From Bradyrhizobium murdochi (GTDB lineage: Bacteria > Pseudomonadota > Alphaproteobacteria > Rhizobiales > Xanthobacteraceae), in the NCBI RefSeq assembly GCF_000472965.1, contig NZ_AXAU01000002.1, positions 186,001-250,000 on the forward strand: a DNA stretch of 64,000 bases, given 5' to 3'. The notes beneath the pieces were generated by a model. That model was not told the origin of the DNA, did not search any database, and saw nothing but the letters and a program-made list of their open reading frames with translations. The position numbers and the translations under genes are program-made. Positions 7,579 through 17,292 of the stretch are shown here, piece after piece; positions within the stretch are counted from its first letter, which is position 1; every line of letters starts with the position of its first letter.

Positions 7579-10109
7579 TGACGCCCGCGGCCAAATATCG
7601 TCCGCTGCTGTTGGCCGCGCTTGCCGTCATCGTGCTGCCGTTCGGCCTCTATCTGCTCGGCCTGTCACTCAACACCGGCACCATGGTGGTGGCACTCGCG
7701 ATTGCCGCGATGGGGCTCAACCTGTGCATCGGCTATACCGGGCTGGTCTCGTTCGGCCACGGCGCCTGGTTCGGCATTGGCGCCTATGCGGCGGGACTGA
7801 TCCAGCGCAACTGGTTCAACAACGACATCTTCCTGCCGCTGCTGCTCGCGACGATCGTCGTCGCCGTTATTGCGACCTTCGTCGGCTTCGTCATTTTGCG
7901 CCGGCGCGGCGTCTATTTCTCGCTGCTGACGCTGGCGCTGTCGGCGCTAACCTATACCATCGCTTTTCGCTGGACCGCGGTGACCGGCGGCGAGGACGGC
8001 CTCGGCGGGTTGAAGCGGGGCAGCATCGGCCCCTTCAGCCTCGACAACGCGCTCAACTATTACGTCGTCGTCTCCGCACTCTGCCTCGGCGTGCTTTATC
8101 TCCTGCTGCGGCTCGTGCGCTCGCCGTTCGGCCATGTGCTGATGGCGATCCGCGAGAACCAGTTGCGCGCCACGTTCCAGGGCTATCCGGTCGAGCGCTA
8201 CAAGCTCGGCGTCTTCGTGATCTCGGCGGTCGTGACCGGCTTTACCGGCGGGCTGATCGGATTCCAGAACTATCTCGTCTCCGCCGAAGCGGTCTCCGTC
8301 CCCTTCTCAGGCGAACTGCTCGCCATCGTCGTGATCGGCGGCATGCGCAGCATGCTGGGGCCGGCGATCGGCGCGCTGTTCTTCATCCTGTTCCGCGAGT
8401 TGTTTTCGATCTGGACGCCGAACTGGCTGCTCTGGTTCGGTCTCGTCTTCGTCGCCTTCGTGCTCTACTCGCCAGGTGGCCTTGTCGGCATCTGGGCGAC
8501 ACTCGCAAAGCGCTGGTGGCCGCCGCCGGAGGAATCTGCCGCCATGAGCAGGCGAAAAATCTACCAAGGCCTGCCTTTGCCCGCTTTCTTGCGGCCGAGA
8601 GCGCTCGAGGGCGCCGTGCTCGACGTGCAAGGCGTCTCAAAGAGCTTTGGCGGCATCCGCGCGGTGACCGATGCTAGCCTCACGGTCGGCGCGGGCGAAA
8701 TCCACGCCTTGATCGGGCCGAACGGCGCGGGAAAAACCACGCTGTTCAATCTGGTTTCCGGCCTCTATCCGACCGACAGCGGCACCATCAAGCTGAACGG
8801 CCGCGAGATCCAGGGCGTGCCGTCGGAGGCGATCTGCCATCAAGGGCTGGCGCGCTCGTTCCAGATCACCAACCTGTTCAAGGGGCTGTCGATCTACGAA
8901 AACCTCCGCCTGTCGCTACAGGCGCAAAGCCCGGGGCGTTTCGACCTGTGGCGCGACGTCGATCATTACAGGGACATCCACGCCGAGACCACGGAACTGA
9001 TCAAGTTTCTCGGCCTCGAAGGCATCGAGACAATCGAAGGCGGCGAACTGTCCTATGGCGGGCAACGGCTGGTCGATCTCGGGATTGCGCTTGGCTCCAA
9101 ACCACAGGTGCTGCTGCTGGATGAACCGCTCGCCGGGCTAGCCGCCGCCGAGCGCGAGCGCGTCGCAAACCTGGTCAAGAATATCGCCGCCAACATTCCA
9201 GTCCTGATCGTTGAGCACGACATCGATCGCGTGCTCGGCTTCTCCCGCACCGTCACCGTGATGAACCAGGGTGAAGTGCTGATGACCGGCACGCCCGAGG
9301 CCGTGCGCGCCGACCGCAAGGTGCAGGAGATCTATACCGGCACCGGCGTTCCCGAGGTCGAGCATATCAGCAGCGAGCAGGCCCGCGAGAGCGCCGCGCA
9401 GATCCTGCGCTTAACGCGCGTAAACACCTTCTACGGCAAGAGCCATATCCTGCACGACGCTACGTTGGATGTGCGCGAGGGCGAAATCGTTGCCCTGCTC
9501 GGCCGCAACGGCGCCGGCAAGTCGACACTCCTGAAGACGCTCGCGGGCCTCGTGCCGCTATCGTCGGGCACGATTGAGTATGCCGGCATGGACATCTCCC
9601 GCCTGCCTGCGCCCGAGATAGCGCGCGCCGGCATTGGCTATGTGCCGCAGGGCCGCGGCCTGTTCGCCGGGATGACGGTGCGGGAAAATCTCTCGCTCGG
9701 GCGTCTCGCACGCAAGACCGACGGCAGCAACGGCGTGGTGTGGGACGAAGCGCAGATCCTCAACTATTTCCCGCGTTTGCGCGAGCGCATGGACGTCGCG
9801 GCGGATTATCTTTCCGGCGGCGAGCAGCAGATGGTGGCGGTAGCGCGCGCGATGTCGGGCAACGTCAAACTCCTGCTGCTCGACGAGCCCTTTGAGGGGC
9901 TGGCACCGGCCGTGATCCTCGAACTGTTCAAGGTGTTCGACAAACTGCGGCAACACATCTCCATCGTGATCGTCGAGCACAATCTCGACCTGGTGCTGGC
10001 GCTCGCCGACCGCGTCTTCGCGCTGGAACGCGGCGCGGTGTTCCATCAGGGACCGGCGCAACCGCTGCTGACGGATCTCGAATATCGCAAGAAGATTTTG
10101 TGGCTGTAA
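7575..10109 (+). CDS. Fused LivM-LivG-LivF ABC transporter protein
   Basis: One uninterrupted 844-residue frame holds three proteins that are usually separate. Residues 1 to about 325 are a LivM permease (GLNLCIGYTGLVSFGHGAW motif, many membrane segments). Residues about 345-595 are a LivG ATPase (Walker A GPNGAGKTT near residue 380, LDEPLAG Walker B). Residues about 610-844 are a LivF ATPase (Walker A GRNGAGKST near residue 645, signature LSGGEQQM, LLDEPFEGLAP). The linker between permease and first ATPase is basic and Pro-rich. Both ATPases keep their key motifs, so the fusion should be active with LivH, giving a two-polypeptide membrane complex. LivM-LivG fusions are known; the triple form is less usual. 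Confidence 0.92.
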   Translation: MMTPAAKYRPLLLAALAVIVLPFGLYLLGLSLNTGTMVVALAIAAMGLNLCIGYTGLVSFGHGAWFGIGAYAAGLIQRNWFNNDIFLPLLLATIVVAVIATFVGFVILRRRGVYFSLLTLALSALTYTIAFRWTAVTGGEDGLGGLKRGSIGPFSLDNALNYYVVVSALCLGVLYLLLRLVRSPFGHVLMAIRENQLRATFQGYPVERYKLGVFVISAVVTGFTGGLIGFQNYLVSAEAVSVPFSGELLAIVVIGGMRSMLGPAIGALFFILFRELFSIWTPNWLLWFGLVFVAFVLYSPGGLVGIWATLAKRWWPPPEESAAMSRRKIYQGLPLPAFLRPRALEGAVLDVQGVSKSFGGIRAVTDASLTVGAGEIHALIGPNGAGKTTLFNLVSGLYPTDSGTIKLNGREIQGVPSEAICHQGLARSFQITNLFKGLSIYENLRLSLQAQSPGRFDLWRDVDHYRDIHAETTELIKFLGLEGIETIEGGELSYGGQRLVDLGIALGSKPQVLLLDEPLAGLAAAERERVANLVKNIAANIPVLIVEHDIDRVLGFSRTVTVMNQGEVLMTGTPEAVRADRKVQEIYTGTGVPEVEHISSEQARESAAQILRLTRVNTFYGKSHILHDATLDVREGEIVALLGRNGAGKSTLLKTLAGLVPLSSGTIEYAGMDISRLPAPEIARAGIGYVPQGRGLFAGMTVRENLSLGRLARKTDGSNGVVWDEAQILNYFPRLRERMDVAADYLSGGEQQMVAVARAMSGNVKLLLLDEPFEGLAPAVILELFKVFDKLRQHISIVIVEHNLDLVLALADRVFALERGAVFHQGPAQPLLTDLEYRKKILWL

Positions 10110-10163
10110 CGCCCACCGCGTCATTGCACCTCCGCGCATGAGAGGCACGCCGCGGCGCATCCA

Positions 10164-10241
10164 CGTCATTGCGAGCGCAGCGAAGCAATCCACATTTCGG
10201 CTCGGGGATAGATGGATTGCTTCGCTGAGCTCGCAATGACG
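10164..10241. repeat. Intergenic palindromic repeat (type 4)
   Basis: Arms of 29 bp at 10164-10192 and 10213-10241 are reverse complements with one mismatch. The left arm contains CATTGCGAGCGCAGCGAAGC. This motif is a very common interspersed element in Bradyrhizobium and Rhodopseudomonas (from memory). It lies between two convergent genes and could serve as a terminator for both. Confidence 0.8.
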
Positions 10242-10263
10242 CTGGGCGCGATAACCGGCACCC

Positions 10264-11265
10264 TCACGCAAGCATCGAATCTTCCTCCGGCCGCGTGCGC
10301 GCGATAATTTCGGCGGCGCCCTTGTCGAGCAGGTCGAGGCCGACGGCGCGGCCGAGTTCGCGGGGGCGATCCGCACGGCCACTCCGCGACACCTCGATGA
10401 AGCGGTCGCCGGCTTCATCCAGCACGGCGGCGGTCAGCGTCATCTCATTGCCCGCCAACGTCGCGTGGCCGGCGATCGGCGAGTTGCAGTGGCCGTTTAA
10501 AACCCACAGCACTTCGCGCTCGGCGTCGGCGCAGAGGCGCGACGAGGCGTCCTCGATCTTGGCGAGCCGGCCGCGCGTGACCCAGTCCTTCTCGACGCAT
10601 TCCACCGCGACGATGCCCTGCCCTACCGCGGGCAGCATTTCGCGAACCGAAAAGTCATGGACGATACGCGATGCCATTCCGATGCGTTCGAGCCCTGACC
10701 TTGCCATCACCAGCGCATCCGCCGGTCCCACCTCGCCGCCATCGGGAAGCCGCTGCTTGTCGCCGCGATCGAGCTTCGCGACGCGGGTATCGGCGGCGCC
10801 GCGGAAATGGATTACGGTGGCCTCGGGGAATAGCCGCCGCAGATAGGCGGCGCGGCGCACCGCATTGGTGCCGATCTTGAAGCCTTTACCTTTCGATGCG
10901 CGAAACGCATCCAGCGAAAGGCCCGCGCGCAGCACCAGCGCGTCGTTGGCCGGATCGCGCGGCAGGGTCGCCGCGATGATCAGGCCCGGCGTCTCCTCGT
11001 TGCCGGGAACGTCCTTCAGCGAGTGCATCGCCGCCTGCAATTCTCCGCCGCGCATCGCCTCGCGAATTTCGGCGACGAAGGCGCCGCCCTTGCCGCCGTG
11101 GCGCAGCAGCTTGCTGGTCTGGTCCTGGTCGCCGCGGGTTTCGAACTTGACGATCTCGACATCGAGCGCGGGATCGGCCGCGCGCAGCAACCGTGCGATC
11201 GCTTCGGTCTGCGCCAGCGCCATCGCGCTCTTGCGCGTGCCAATCTTCAAGGTCTGTCCTGACAC
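10264..11265 (-). CDS. hemC: Hydroxymethylbilane synthase (porphobilinogen deaminase), divergent form
   Basis: 333 residues from a GTG start at 11265; a longer reading to 11475 is unlikely because the extra residues are not family-like. The family start LKIGTRKSAMALAQT is clear. Catalytic Asp is in HSLKDVP, the paired arginines in AVRRAAYLRR, and further substrate arginines in HFRGAADTR. The dipyrromethane-anchoring Cys is present in NGHCNSPIAGH. Several family-standard segments are altered (SLRR to AVRR, RGNV to RGAA, and the QLRG region), so this may be a second, divergent HemC. It polymerises four porphobilinogens in tetrapyrrole synthesis. It stands alone, divergent from an MFS gene. Confidence 0.85.
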   Translation of the reverse strand: MSGQTLKIGTRKSAMALAQTEAIARLLRAADPALDVEIVKFETRGDQDQTSKLLRHGGKGGAFVAEIREAMRGGELQAAMHSLKDVPGNEETPGLIIAATLPRDPANDALVLRAGLSLDAFRASKGKGFKIGTNAVRRAAYLRRLFPEATVIHFRGAADTRVAKLDRGDKQRLPDGGEVGPADALVMARSGLERIGMASRIVHDFSVREMLPAVGQGIVAVECVEKDWVTRGRLAKIEDASSRLCADAEREVLWVLNGHCNSPIAGHATLAGNEMTLTAAVLDEAGDRFIEVSRSGRADRPRELGRAVGLDLLDKGAAEIIARTRPEEDSMLA

Positions 11266-11487
11266 GAGGTCTCCGCTCGAACGTAATCCACGGCTGTCGT
11301 TTCCAGCCGGTACGGGATAGAACAAGCGGCCCATCAGAACAATGACCTTGGCCGGCAGCGGAACGCGTTGCCGCCTGTGTGGGCAGGGGGTGCCTATCGG
11401 CTCCGATGCTGCCGGGCTGCTATACCAAAACGCAGATTGTGCGCCGCAACACCATGAATAGATTGCGCTCCGCAAGAGGATTTTTCG

Positions 11488-12735
11488 TTGTCCGATACCA
11501 GTGCCGATGCCTTGGCCGCTTCAGGCCACCGCCCGATGGGCTTCCCCGAATTTGTGATCGTGATCGCGTCGATCATGGCGCTGAATCCGCTTGCGATGGA
11601 CATGATGCTGCCGGCGCTGCCGGACATCGCGTCCGCCTTCCACATCACCTCGGCCAACCGGCCGCAGATGGTGCTGTCGATCTTCCTGGTCGGCTTCGGC
11701 GTCGGACAGTTCGTCATGGGCCCCTTATCCGACCGGTTCGGGCGACGGCCGGTCCTGCTCGGCGGCATGGTCGTCTACTGCGCTGCCGGCCTGCTCGCGA
11801 TCGCAGCCCCCTCGTTCGAGACGTTGCTGCTGGCACGCGCACTGCAGGGCCTCAGCACCTCGGCCACGCGTGTGATCGCAACCTCAATCGTGCGCGACTG
11901 CTATGCCGGCCGGCGCATGGCGAGCGTGATGTCGCTGGCGATGATGATATTCATTGCGGTGCCCGTGGTCGCCCCGGCCTTCGGCCAGGCCGTGCTGCTG
12001 CTGACGCAATGGCGCGGCATCTTTATCGTACTGACGCTGTATGGCGTGGTGGCGTTGATCTGGAGCGCGCTGCGCATGCCGGAGACGCTGCCGGTCGAAA
12101 GGCGCAGGTCGCTCGCCGTCAGCGAGGTGTTCGATGCGTTCCGCCAGACACTGACCAATCGCCAGACACTGGGTTATGCGCTGGTCGCCGGCGGCGTATT
12201 GGGTTCGCTGTTCGCGTTCGTGTTTACGTCGCAGCAGGTATTCACCGAGATCTACAAGCTCGGATATTATTTTCCGCTTGCGTTTGCCGGCGTCGCCGTC
12301 GGAACCGCCATCGCCGGCTTCGTCAATTCCCGCCTCGTCGGCCGCCTCGGCATGCGCGTGATCTCCCACGCTGCTCTGCTGGGCTTCGTGGTCATCGCCG
12401 CAACCATGCTAGTGGCGGCGAAGCTGCAGATGCTGCCGTTGCCGCTGTTCATGGTGCTTTCGGTATCCATGATGTTTGCGTTCGGGCTGATGATCGCCAA
12501 TTTCACCGCGCTCGCCATGGAGCCGCAGGGCCATATCGCTGGCACCGCTGCGTCGCTGTACGGCTCGATCACCACCCTGCTCGGCATCGGCATCGGCGCC
12601 ACCATCGGCCAGGATTACGACGGCACGCTGGTGCCGTTCGCGACCGGCTTTCTGCTCTGCACGCTGGCAGCGCTCGCGGTGGTGCTGGTGGTGGAGAAGG
12701 GCCGGCTGTTCAGGCCGCACGTCTTGAAGGTGTGA
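11488..12735 (+). CDS. MFS drug-resistance transporter, Bcr/CflA type
   Basis: 415 residues with about 12 membrane segments. The first loop reads MMLPALPDIASAF and the loop 2-3 signature is visible as GPLSDRFGRRPVLLGG. Both are typical for the Bcr/CflA drug:proton antiporters of the inner membrane. The start is TTG at 11488, chosen because AAGAGGA lies seven bases upstream and the protein start is family-like. There is no regulator next to it. The substrate is not predictable. Confidence 0.9.
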   Translation: MSDTSADALAASGHRPMGFPEFVIVIASIMALNPLAMDMMLPALPDIASAFHITSANRPQMVLSIFLVGFGVGQFVMGPLSDRFGRRPVLLGGMVVYCAAGLLAIAAPSFETLLLARALQGLSTSATRVIATSIVRDCYAGRRMASVMSLAMMIFIAVPVVAPAFGQAVLLLTQWRGIFIVLTLYGVVALIWSALRMPETLPVERRRSLAVSEVFDAFRQTLTNRQTLGYALVAGGVLGSLFAFVFTSQQVFTEIYKLGYYFPLAFAGVAVGTAIAGFVNSRLVGRLGMRVISHAALLGFVVIAATMLVAAKLQMLPLPLFMVLSVSMMFAFGLMIANFTALAMEPQGHIAGTAASLYGSITTLLGIGIGATIGQDYDGTLVPFATGFLLCTLAALAVVLVVEKGRLFRPHVLKV

Positions 12736-12825
12736 CGACCATGGCGGATACCTGCCCTGCGCTGGGCGTTATCTCGCGAAGCTGATAACAATGCTCACAT
12801 CGCCTTCGGGATCAGGAATTGGAAG

Positions 12826-14244
12826 ATGGATAATCGCAGCAACATCTGGCGTGGCGTCGACACCATCAAGCCGCGCTTCATAGACTTGAGCGACCGGGTC
12901 TGGGCGATGCCCGAGATCTGCTACACCGAGGCGCGATCTTGCGCCGAACATCTCGCCGAGCTGCGTCATCAGGGTTTCCGCATCACGGAGCAGGTCGCAG
13001 GCATTCCCACCGCCCTGATGGGCGAATGGGGCGAAGGCGGACCCGTGATCGCCTTCCTTGGCGAATATGACGCCCTGCCCGGCCTCAGCCAGGCGGCTGG
13101 CGTCGCGGAACCTCGGCCGCTGGAAACCGGCGGCCATGGCCATGGTTGCGGCCACAATCTGCTCGGCTCCGCCGCCCTGCTCGCGGCCACCGCCGTGAAG
13201 GATTGGCTGGCCGAGCACAAGGTGCCGGGGCGCGTGCGCTATTACGGCTGCCCTGCGGAGGAAGGCGGAGCGGCGAAAGCCTTCATGGTGCGATCGGGCG
13301 CCTTCGACGACGCAGATATCGCAATTACCTGGCATCCTTCCAGCTTCTGGGAAGTCGTGGTGACGCCTTCGCTCGCCAACACCCGCGCCGATTTCATTTT
13401 CACCGGGCGCACCTCGCACGCCGCGGCCTCGCCGCATCTCGGCCGCAGCGCGCTGGATGCGGTCGAACTGATGAATGTCGGCGTCAACTATATGCGCGAG
13501 CACATGCCGAGCGACGCCCGCGTCCATTACGCCCTGCTCGACACCGGCGGCATCGCCCCCAACGTCGTGCAGGCCCATGCGCGCGTGCGCTATTCTATCC
13601 GCGCCCGCGACCTGCCCGGCATGAACGAACTGGTGGAACGCGTCCACAAGATCGCGCAGGGCGCGGCGCTGATGACCGAAACGAGCGTGGAGATGCGGAT
13701 CATTTCCGCCGTCTCCAATTTGCTGCCCAACACCCCGCTCGAACAGGCCCTCCACGGCATCATGGAGGAACTCGGCCCGCCGCATTTCGACGAAGCCGAT
13801 AAGGATTTCGCGCAAAAAATCCGCTCGACGCTGACCGAGAAAGATATCGCCACCGTCTACCATGCGATCGGCATGGAGCCGACCGACCGGCCGCTGGCCG
13901 ATTTCATCGTGCCGCTGGACGCCAAGCGCACCCCGCTGATCGGCTCCACCGACGTCGGCGACGTGAGCTGGGTGGTGCCGACCGTCCAGGTTCACGCCCC
14001 GACCATTGCCATCGGCACCCCCTTGCACACCTGGCAGGTGGTGGCGCAGGGCAAGAGCCCGCACGCCCACAAGGCCATGGTGCAGGCCGCCAAGGCCATG
14101 GCGGGGCTGGGCGTCAAGGCGCTGACGGAACCGGGCCTGATCGCCGCCGCCAAGGCCGACCTGAACAAGCGCACCGCCCGCACCCCCTATGTCAGCCCGC
14201 TGCCGGACAGCGTGGCCCCGCCGCTGGACATGTCGCTGATCTGA
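12826..14244 (+). CDS. M20-family amidohydrolase, aminobenzoyl-glutamate hydrolase-like (AbgB type)
   Basis: 472 residues of the metal-dependent M20/M40 peptidase family. Candidate metal ligands are visible as HGHGCGHN, the Asp in GEYDALPG, the Glu pair in CPAEEGG and the His in TWHPSS. The long C-terminal part and the overall size match the AbgB branch, which cleaves N-acyl-glutamate or N-acyl amino acid bonds; the exact substrate is open. There is no signal peptide, so it acts in the cytoplasm. It lies 270 bp upstream of a complete peptide ABC transporter in the same direction, so it probably breaks down what that system brings in. Confidence 0.87.
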   Translation: MDNRSNIWRGVDTIKPRFIDLSDRVWAMPEICYTEARSCAEHLAELRHQGFRITEQVAGIPTALMGEWGEGGPVIAFLGEYDALPGLSQAAGVAEPRPLETGGHGHGCGHNLLGSAALLAATAVKDWLAEHKVPGRVRYYGCPAEEGGAAKAFMVRSGAFDDADIAITWHPSSFWEVVVTPSLANTRADFIFTGRTSHAAASPHLGRSALDAVELMNVGVNYMREHMPSDARVHYALLDTGGIAPNVVQAHARVRYSIRARDLPGMNELVERVHKIAQGAALMTETSVEMRIISAVSNLLPNTPLEQALHGIMEELGPPHFDEADKDFAQKIRSTLTEKDIATVYHAIGMEPTDRPLADFIVPLDAKRTPLIGSTDVGDVSWVVPTVQVHAPTIAIGTPLHTWQVVAQGKSPHAHKAMVQAAKAMAGLGVKALTEPGLIAAAKADLNKRTARTPYVSPLPDSVAPPLDMSLI

Positions 14245-14514
14245 CCTGCTCCGGCCGATCCGGCGAACAAATTTTTTGCAGTGCAGAGCGCGATTCCGCC
14301 CGGTTTTGACGCGCCCGGGCCGCCCGATTGCCAAAGCGATGTGCGCCGCAGCGTGTTTCTGCCCAAGCAGAAATCATCGGCCTCCTCCATGCTGCCAATT
14401 GTTGACAGGCAGACGTTGACCTTTGGGGCATTTGATGTGCCAACTTACCAGGGGACATTTGACGCTGCCGCCCGGCGGCGCGCCGTACAACGCCAAAACC
14501 AGACGGGGACAACG

Positions 14515-16305
14515 ATGCTGGACACCGAACTGCGAACCATGATCGACGAGGTGAAGAACGGGCGCATGGATCGCCGCGGCTTCGTTAAACGCATGATTGC
14601 TTTCGGCCTCACCGCGCCAATGGCCACGCAGATACTCGCCATGGGCGGTGTGGCGATGGCGCAGAGTCCCGCTCCTTACAAACCGACCAAGCGCGGCGGC
14701 GGTGGGCCGCTTAAACTGCTGTGGTGGCAGGGACCGACCCTGCTCAATCCGCATTTTGCCACCGGTACCAAGGACCAGGACGGTTCGCGCCTGTTCTACG
14801 AACCGCTCGCGAGCTGGGACGCCGCCGGCAACCTCTGTCCGATTCTTGCGGCTGAAATTCCGTCGATCCAGAACGGCGGTCTCGCTGCCGATGGCAAGTC
14901 GGTTACGTGGAAGCTTAAGCCGGGCGTCAAATGGCATGACGGCAAGCCATTCACTGCCGACGACGTCGTATTCAACTGGGAATACGCCCGCGATCCCGCC
15001 ACCGCAGCGCTGACCATCGGTGTTTACCAGGACATCACCGTCGAAAAAGTCGACGATCTCACCGTACGCATCCTGTTCAAGAATCCCACCCCGTTCTGGG
15101 CCGATGCCTTTGTCGCGGTGGTCGGCTGCATCCTGCCCAAGCATCTGTTTGCGGATTACAAAGGCGCCAAATCGCGCGAGGCTCCGAACAATCTCAAGCC
15201 CGTCGGCACCGGTCCCTACAAGTTCGTCGAGTTCAAGCCGGGCGACCTCGTGCGCGGGGAAATCAATCCTGACTACCACATGCCGAACCGCCCCTACTTC
15301 GATACGATCGAGATCAAGGGCGGCGGCGATGCCGTCTCGGCGGCGCGCGCGGTGATTCAGACCGGCGAATATGACTATGCCTGGAACATGCAGGTGGAAG
15401 ACGACGTCTTGCTGCGCCTGGAGAAGGGCGGCAAGGGCAAGACCGTCTACTCGACGGGCGGCGATATCGAATTCATTGCGCTGAACTTCACCGATCCCAA
15501 CACCGAGGTCGACGGCGAACGTTCCTCGATGAAGACCAAGCATCCCCTGCTCTCCGATCCGGCCGTTCGCAAGGCGCTGGCACTCCTCGTCGACCGCGGC
15601 GCCATTCAAAAGCACATCTACGGTCGCGCCGGGCGTACCACGGCCAGCTTCCTCAACGGTCCCGACCAATTCGTCTCCAAGAACACGAAATGGGAGTTCA
15701 GCATCGAGAAGGCGACCCAGCTGCTGGAGGAGGCCGGATGGAAAGTCGGGGCCGACGGCATCCGGGAGAAAGACGGAAAGAAATTGAAACTCCTGTACCA
15801 GACCTCGATCAACGGCCCGCGCCAGAAGACCCAGGCGATCGTCAAGCAGGCCTGCCAGAAGGCCGGTATCGACATCGAATTGAAATCGGTCGTGGCCTCG
15901 GTCTTTTTCTCTTCGGATGTCGCCAATCCCGACACTTATTCCAAGTTCTATGCCGACATCGAGATGTTCCAGATTCCGATGACTCAGCCCGACCCGGCTC
16001 AGCATATGCGGCGCTTTCATTCGCGCTTCGTGGCCACCAAGGAAAACAAGTGGCAGGGCAGGAATTTCCCGCGCTGGGTCAACAAGGAGTTTGACGCTGC
16101 GATCGACGCGGCTGAGGCCGAAGTCGATCCGGTCAAGCGGGCCGCGTTCTACATCAAGGCCAACGACATCATGTGGCAGGACACGGTGGTCATCCCGGTG
16201 ATGCACCGCCTGAAGGTCGGCGCGGCAACCAACTCGCTGCGCCCGGTGCTCAGCGGCTGGACCAACGACACCGACAATATCCAAGACTGGTACCGAGAGA
16301 CCTGA
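14515..16305 (+). CDS. Peptide ABC transporter substrate-binding protein (SBP_bac_5)
   Basis: 596 residues from ATG 14515. The frame is open further upstream to 14281, but a twin-arginine-like signal (MDRRGFVKRMIAFGLTAP, then AMAQSPA) fits only a start at 14515. The mature part has the DppA/OppA-family features: YEPLASWD near the start, WHDGKPFTADDVVFNWEYA, and NLKPVGTGPYKFVEF. It delivers peptides or similar ligands to the permeases encoded next. It is the first gene of a five-gene operon, 27 bp before the permease gene. Confidence 0.92.
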   Translation: MLDTELRTMIDEVKNGRMDRRGFVKRMIAFGLTAPMATQILAMGGVAMAQSPAPYKPTKRGGGGPLKLLWWQGPTLLNPHFATGTKDQDGSRLFYEPLASWDAAGNLCPILAAEIPSIQNGGLAADGKSVTWKLKPGVKWHDGKPFTADDVVFNWEYARDPATAALTIGVYQDITVEKVDDLTVRILFKNPTPFWADAFVAVVGCILPKHLFADYKGAKSREAPNNLKPVGTGPYKFVEFKPGDLVRGEINPDYHMPNRPYFDTIEIKGGGDAVSAARAVIQTGEYDYAWNMQVEDDVLLRLEKGGKGKTVYSTGGDIEFIALNFTDPNTEVDGERSSMKTKHPLLSDPAVRKALALLVDRGAIQKHIYGRAGRTTASFLNGPDQFVSKNTKWEFSIEKATQLLEEAGWKVGADGIREKDGKKLKLLYQTSINGPRQKTQAIVKQACQKAGIDIELKSVVASVFFSSDVANPDTYSKFYADIEMFQIPMTQPDPAQHMRRFHSRFVATKENKWQGRNFPRWVNKEFDAAIDAAEAEVDPVKRAAFYIKANDIMWQDTVVIPVMHRLKVGAATNSLRPVLSGWTNDTDNIQDWYRET

Positions 16306-16332
16306 TAGCCCGGTACAGGCGGATCGTTTCTC

Positions 16333-17292
16333 ATGCGGCAGTATATCCTGCGTCGCCTGCTGATTGCCGTGCCGAGCCTGCTCGGCATTTCGCTCGTTCT
16401 GTTCACGGTGCTTGCGCTGGCGCCCGGTGATCCGTTCGCAGAGCTCGCGACCAATCCCAACGTGCCGCCCGAAGTGGCAATGGCGCTTCGGGCCAAGTTC
16501 GGCCTCGATGATCCGGTCTATGTCCGCTACCTGCGCTGGCTCGCTGCCATGACGCAGGGCGACTGGGGCTTTTCCTTCGTCAGCCGGATGAACGTCGACA
16601 CCCTCATCCTGCAGCGCCTGCCGACCACGCTCTATGTGATCGGTTCGGCGCAATTGCTTGCGCTTCTGATTGCCATACCGGTCGGCGTCTATGCCGCGAC
16701 CAGGCCCTATTCGATCTTCGACCAGATCGCCAACACGCTCGCCTTCATCGGCTTTTCGCTGCCGACTTTCTTCACCGGGCTGCTATTCATCCTGATCTTC
16801 TCGATCACGCTGGACTGGCTGCCCTTTGTCTATTCCAGCGATATCAAGGCAACCGGGATACGCTGGCTTTTCGAGCATATCCGCCAGGCCATCATGCCGG
16901 TGATGGTGCTCGGCCTGTTCCAGGCGGCTTCGATGACGCGCTTCGTGCGTTCGGCCATGCTGGACGTGATCCGCCTTGACTACGTCACCACCGCCCGCGC
17001 CAAGGGCCTCGGGCAACCCCGGGTGATCGTCAAGCACGCGATGCGCAACGCGATGATCCCGGTCGTCACCCTGGTCGCGCTGCAGATGCCCGCCGTGTTC
17101 GGCGGCGCCATTGTCACCGAGCAGATATTCCGGATTCCGGGAATCGGCTCACTGCTGATTTCCTCTATCCTCTCCAACGACACGCCGGTTGTGATGGCCG
17201 TGACCTTCGTCTTCGCCTGTCTTGTGGTGCTCTTCAACCTGATCGCGGATATCCTCTATGGCTGGCTTGACCCTCGCATCTCCTTCCGCTGA
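16333..17292 (+). CDS. Peptide ABC transporter permease, DppB/OppB type
   Basis: 319 residues, about six membrane segments. The family start is RQYILRRLLIAVPSLLGISLV, and the BPD_transp_1 EAA loop is visible around TTARAKGLGQPRVIVKHAMRNA, where it contacts the ATPases. The end of the gene overlaps the start of the next permease by 35 bp, as is common in this operon type. It pairs with the following DppC-type protein. Confidence 0.93.
   Translation: MRQYILRRLLIAVPSLLGISLVLFTVLALAPGDPFAELATNPNVPPEVAMALRAKFGLDDPVYVRYLRWLAAMTQGDWGFSFVSRMNVDTLILQRLPTTLYVIGSAQLLALLIAIPVGVYAATRPYSIFDQIANTLAFIGFSLPTFFTGLLFILIFSITLDWLPFVYSSDIKATGIRWLFEHIRQAIMPVMVLGLFQAASMTRFVRSAMLDVIRLDYVTTARAKGLGQPRVIVKHAMRNAMIPVVTLVALQMPAVFGGAIVTEQIFRIPGIGSLLISSILSNDTPVVMAVTFVFACLVVLFNLIADILYGWLDPRISFR

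Noticed and set aside
11266..11475. N-terminal extension of the hydroxymethylbilane synthase frame
   Set aside because: The extra 70 residues do not resemble the family, which begins near LKIGTRKS, and the region is the upstream gap shared with the MFS gene.
14374..16653. 759-codon minus-strand frame
   Set aside because: Complete antisense shadow of the peptide-binding protein gene; the plus frame has a signal peptide and clear family motifs.
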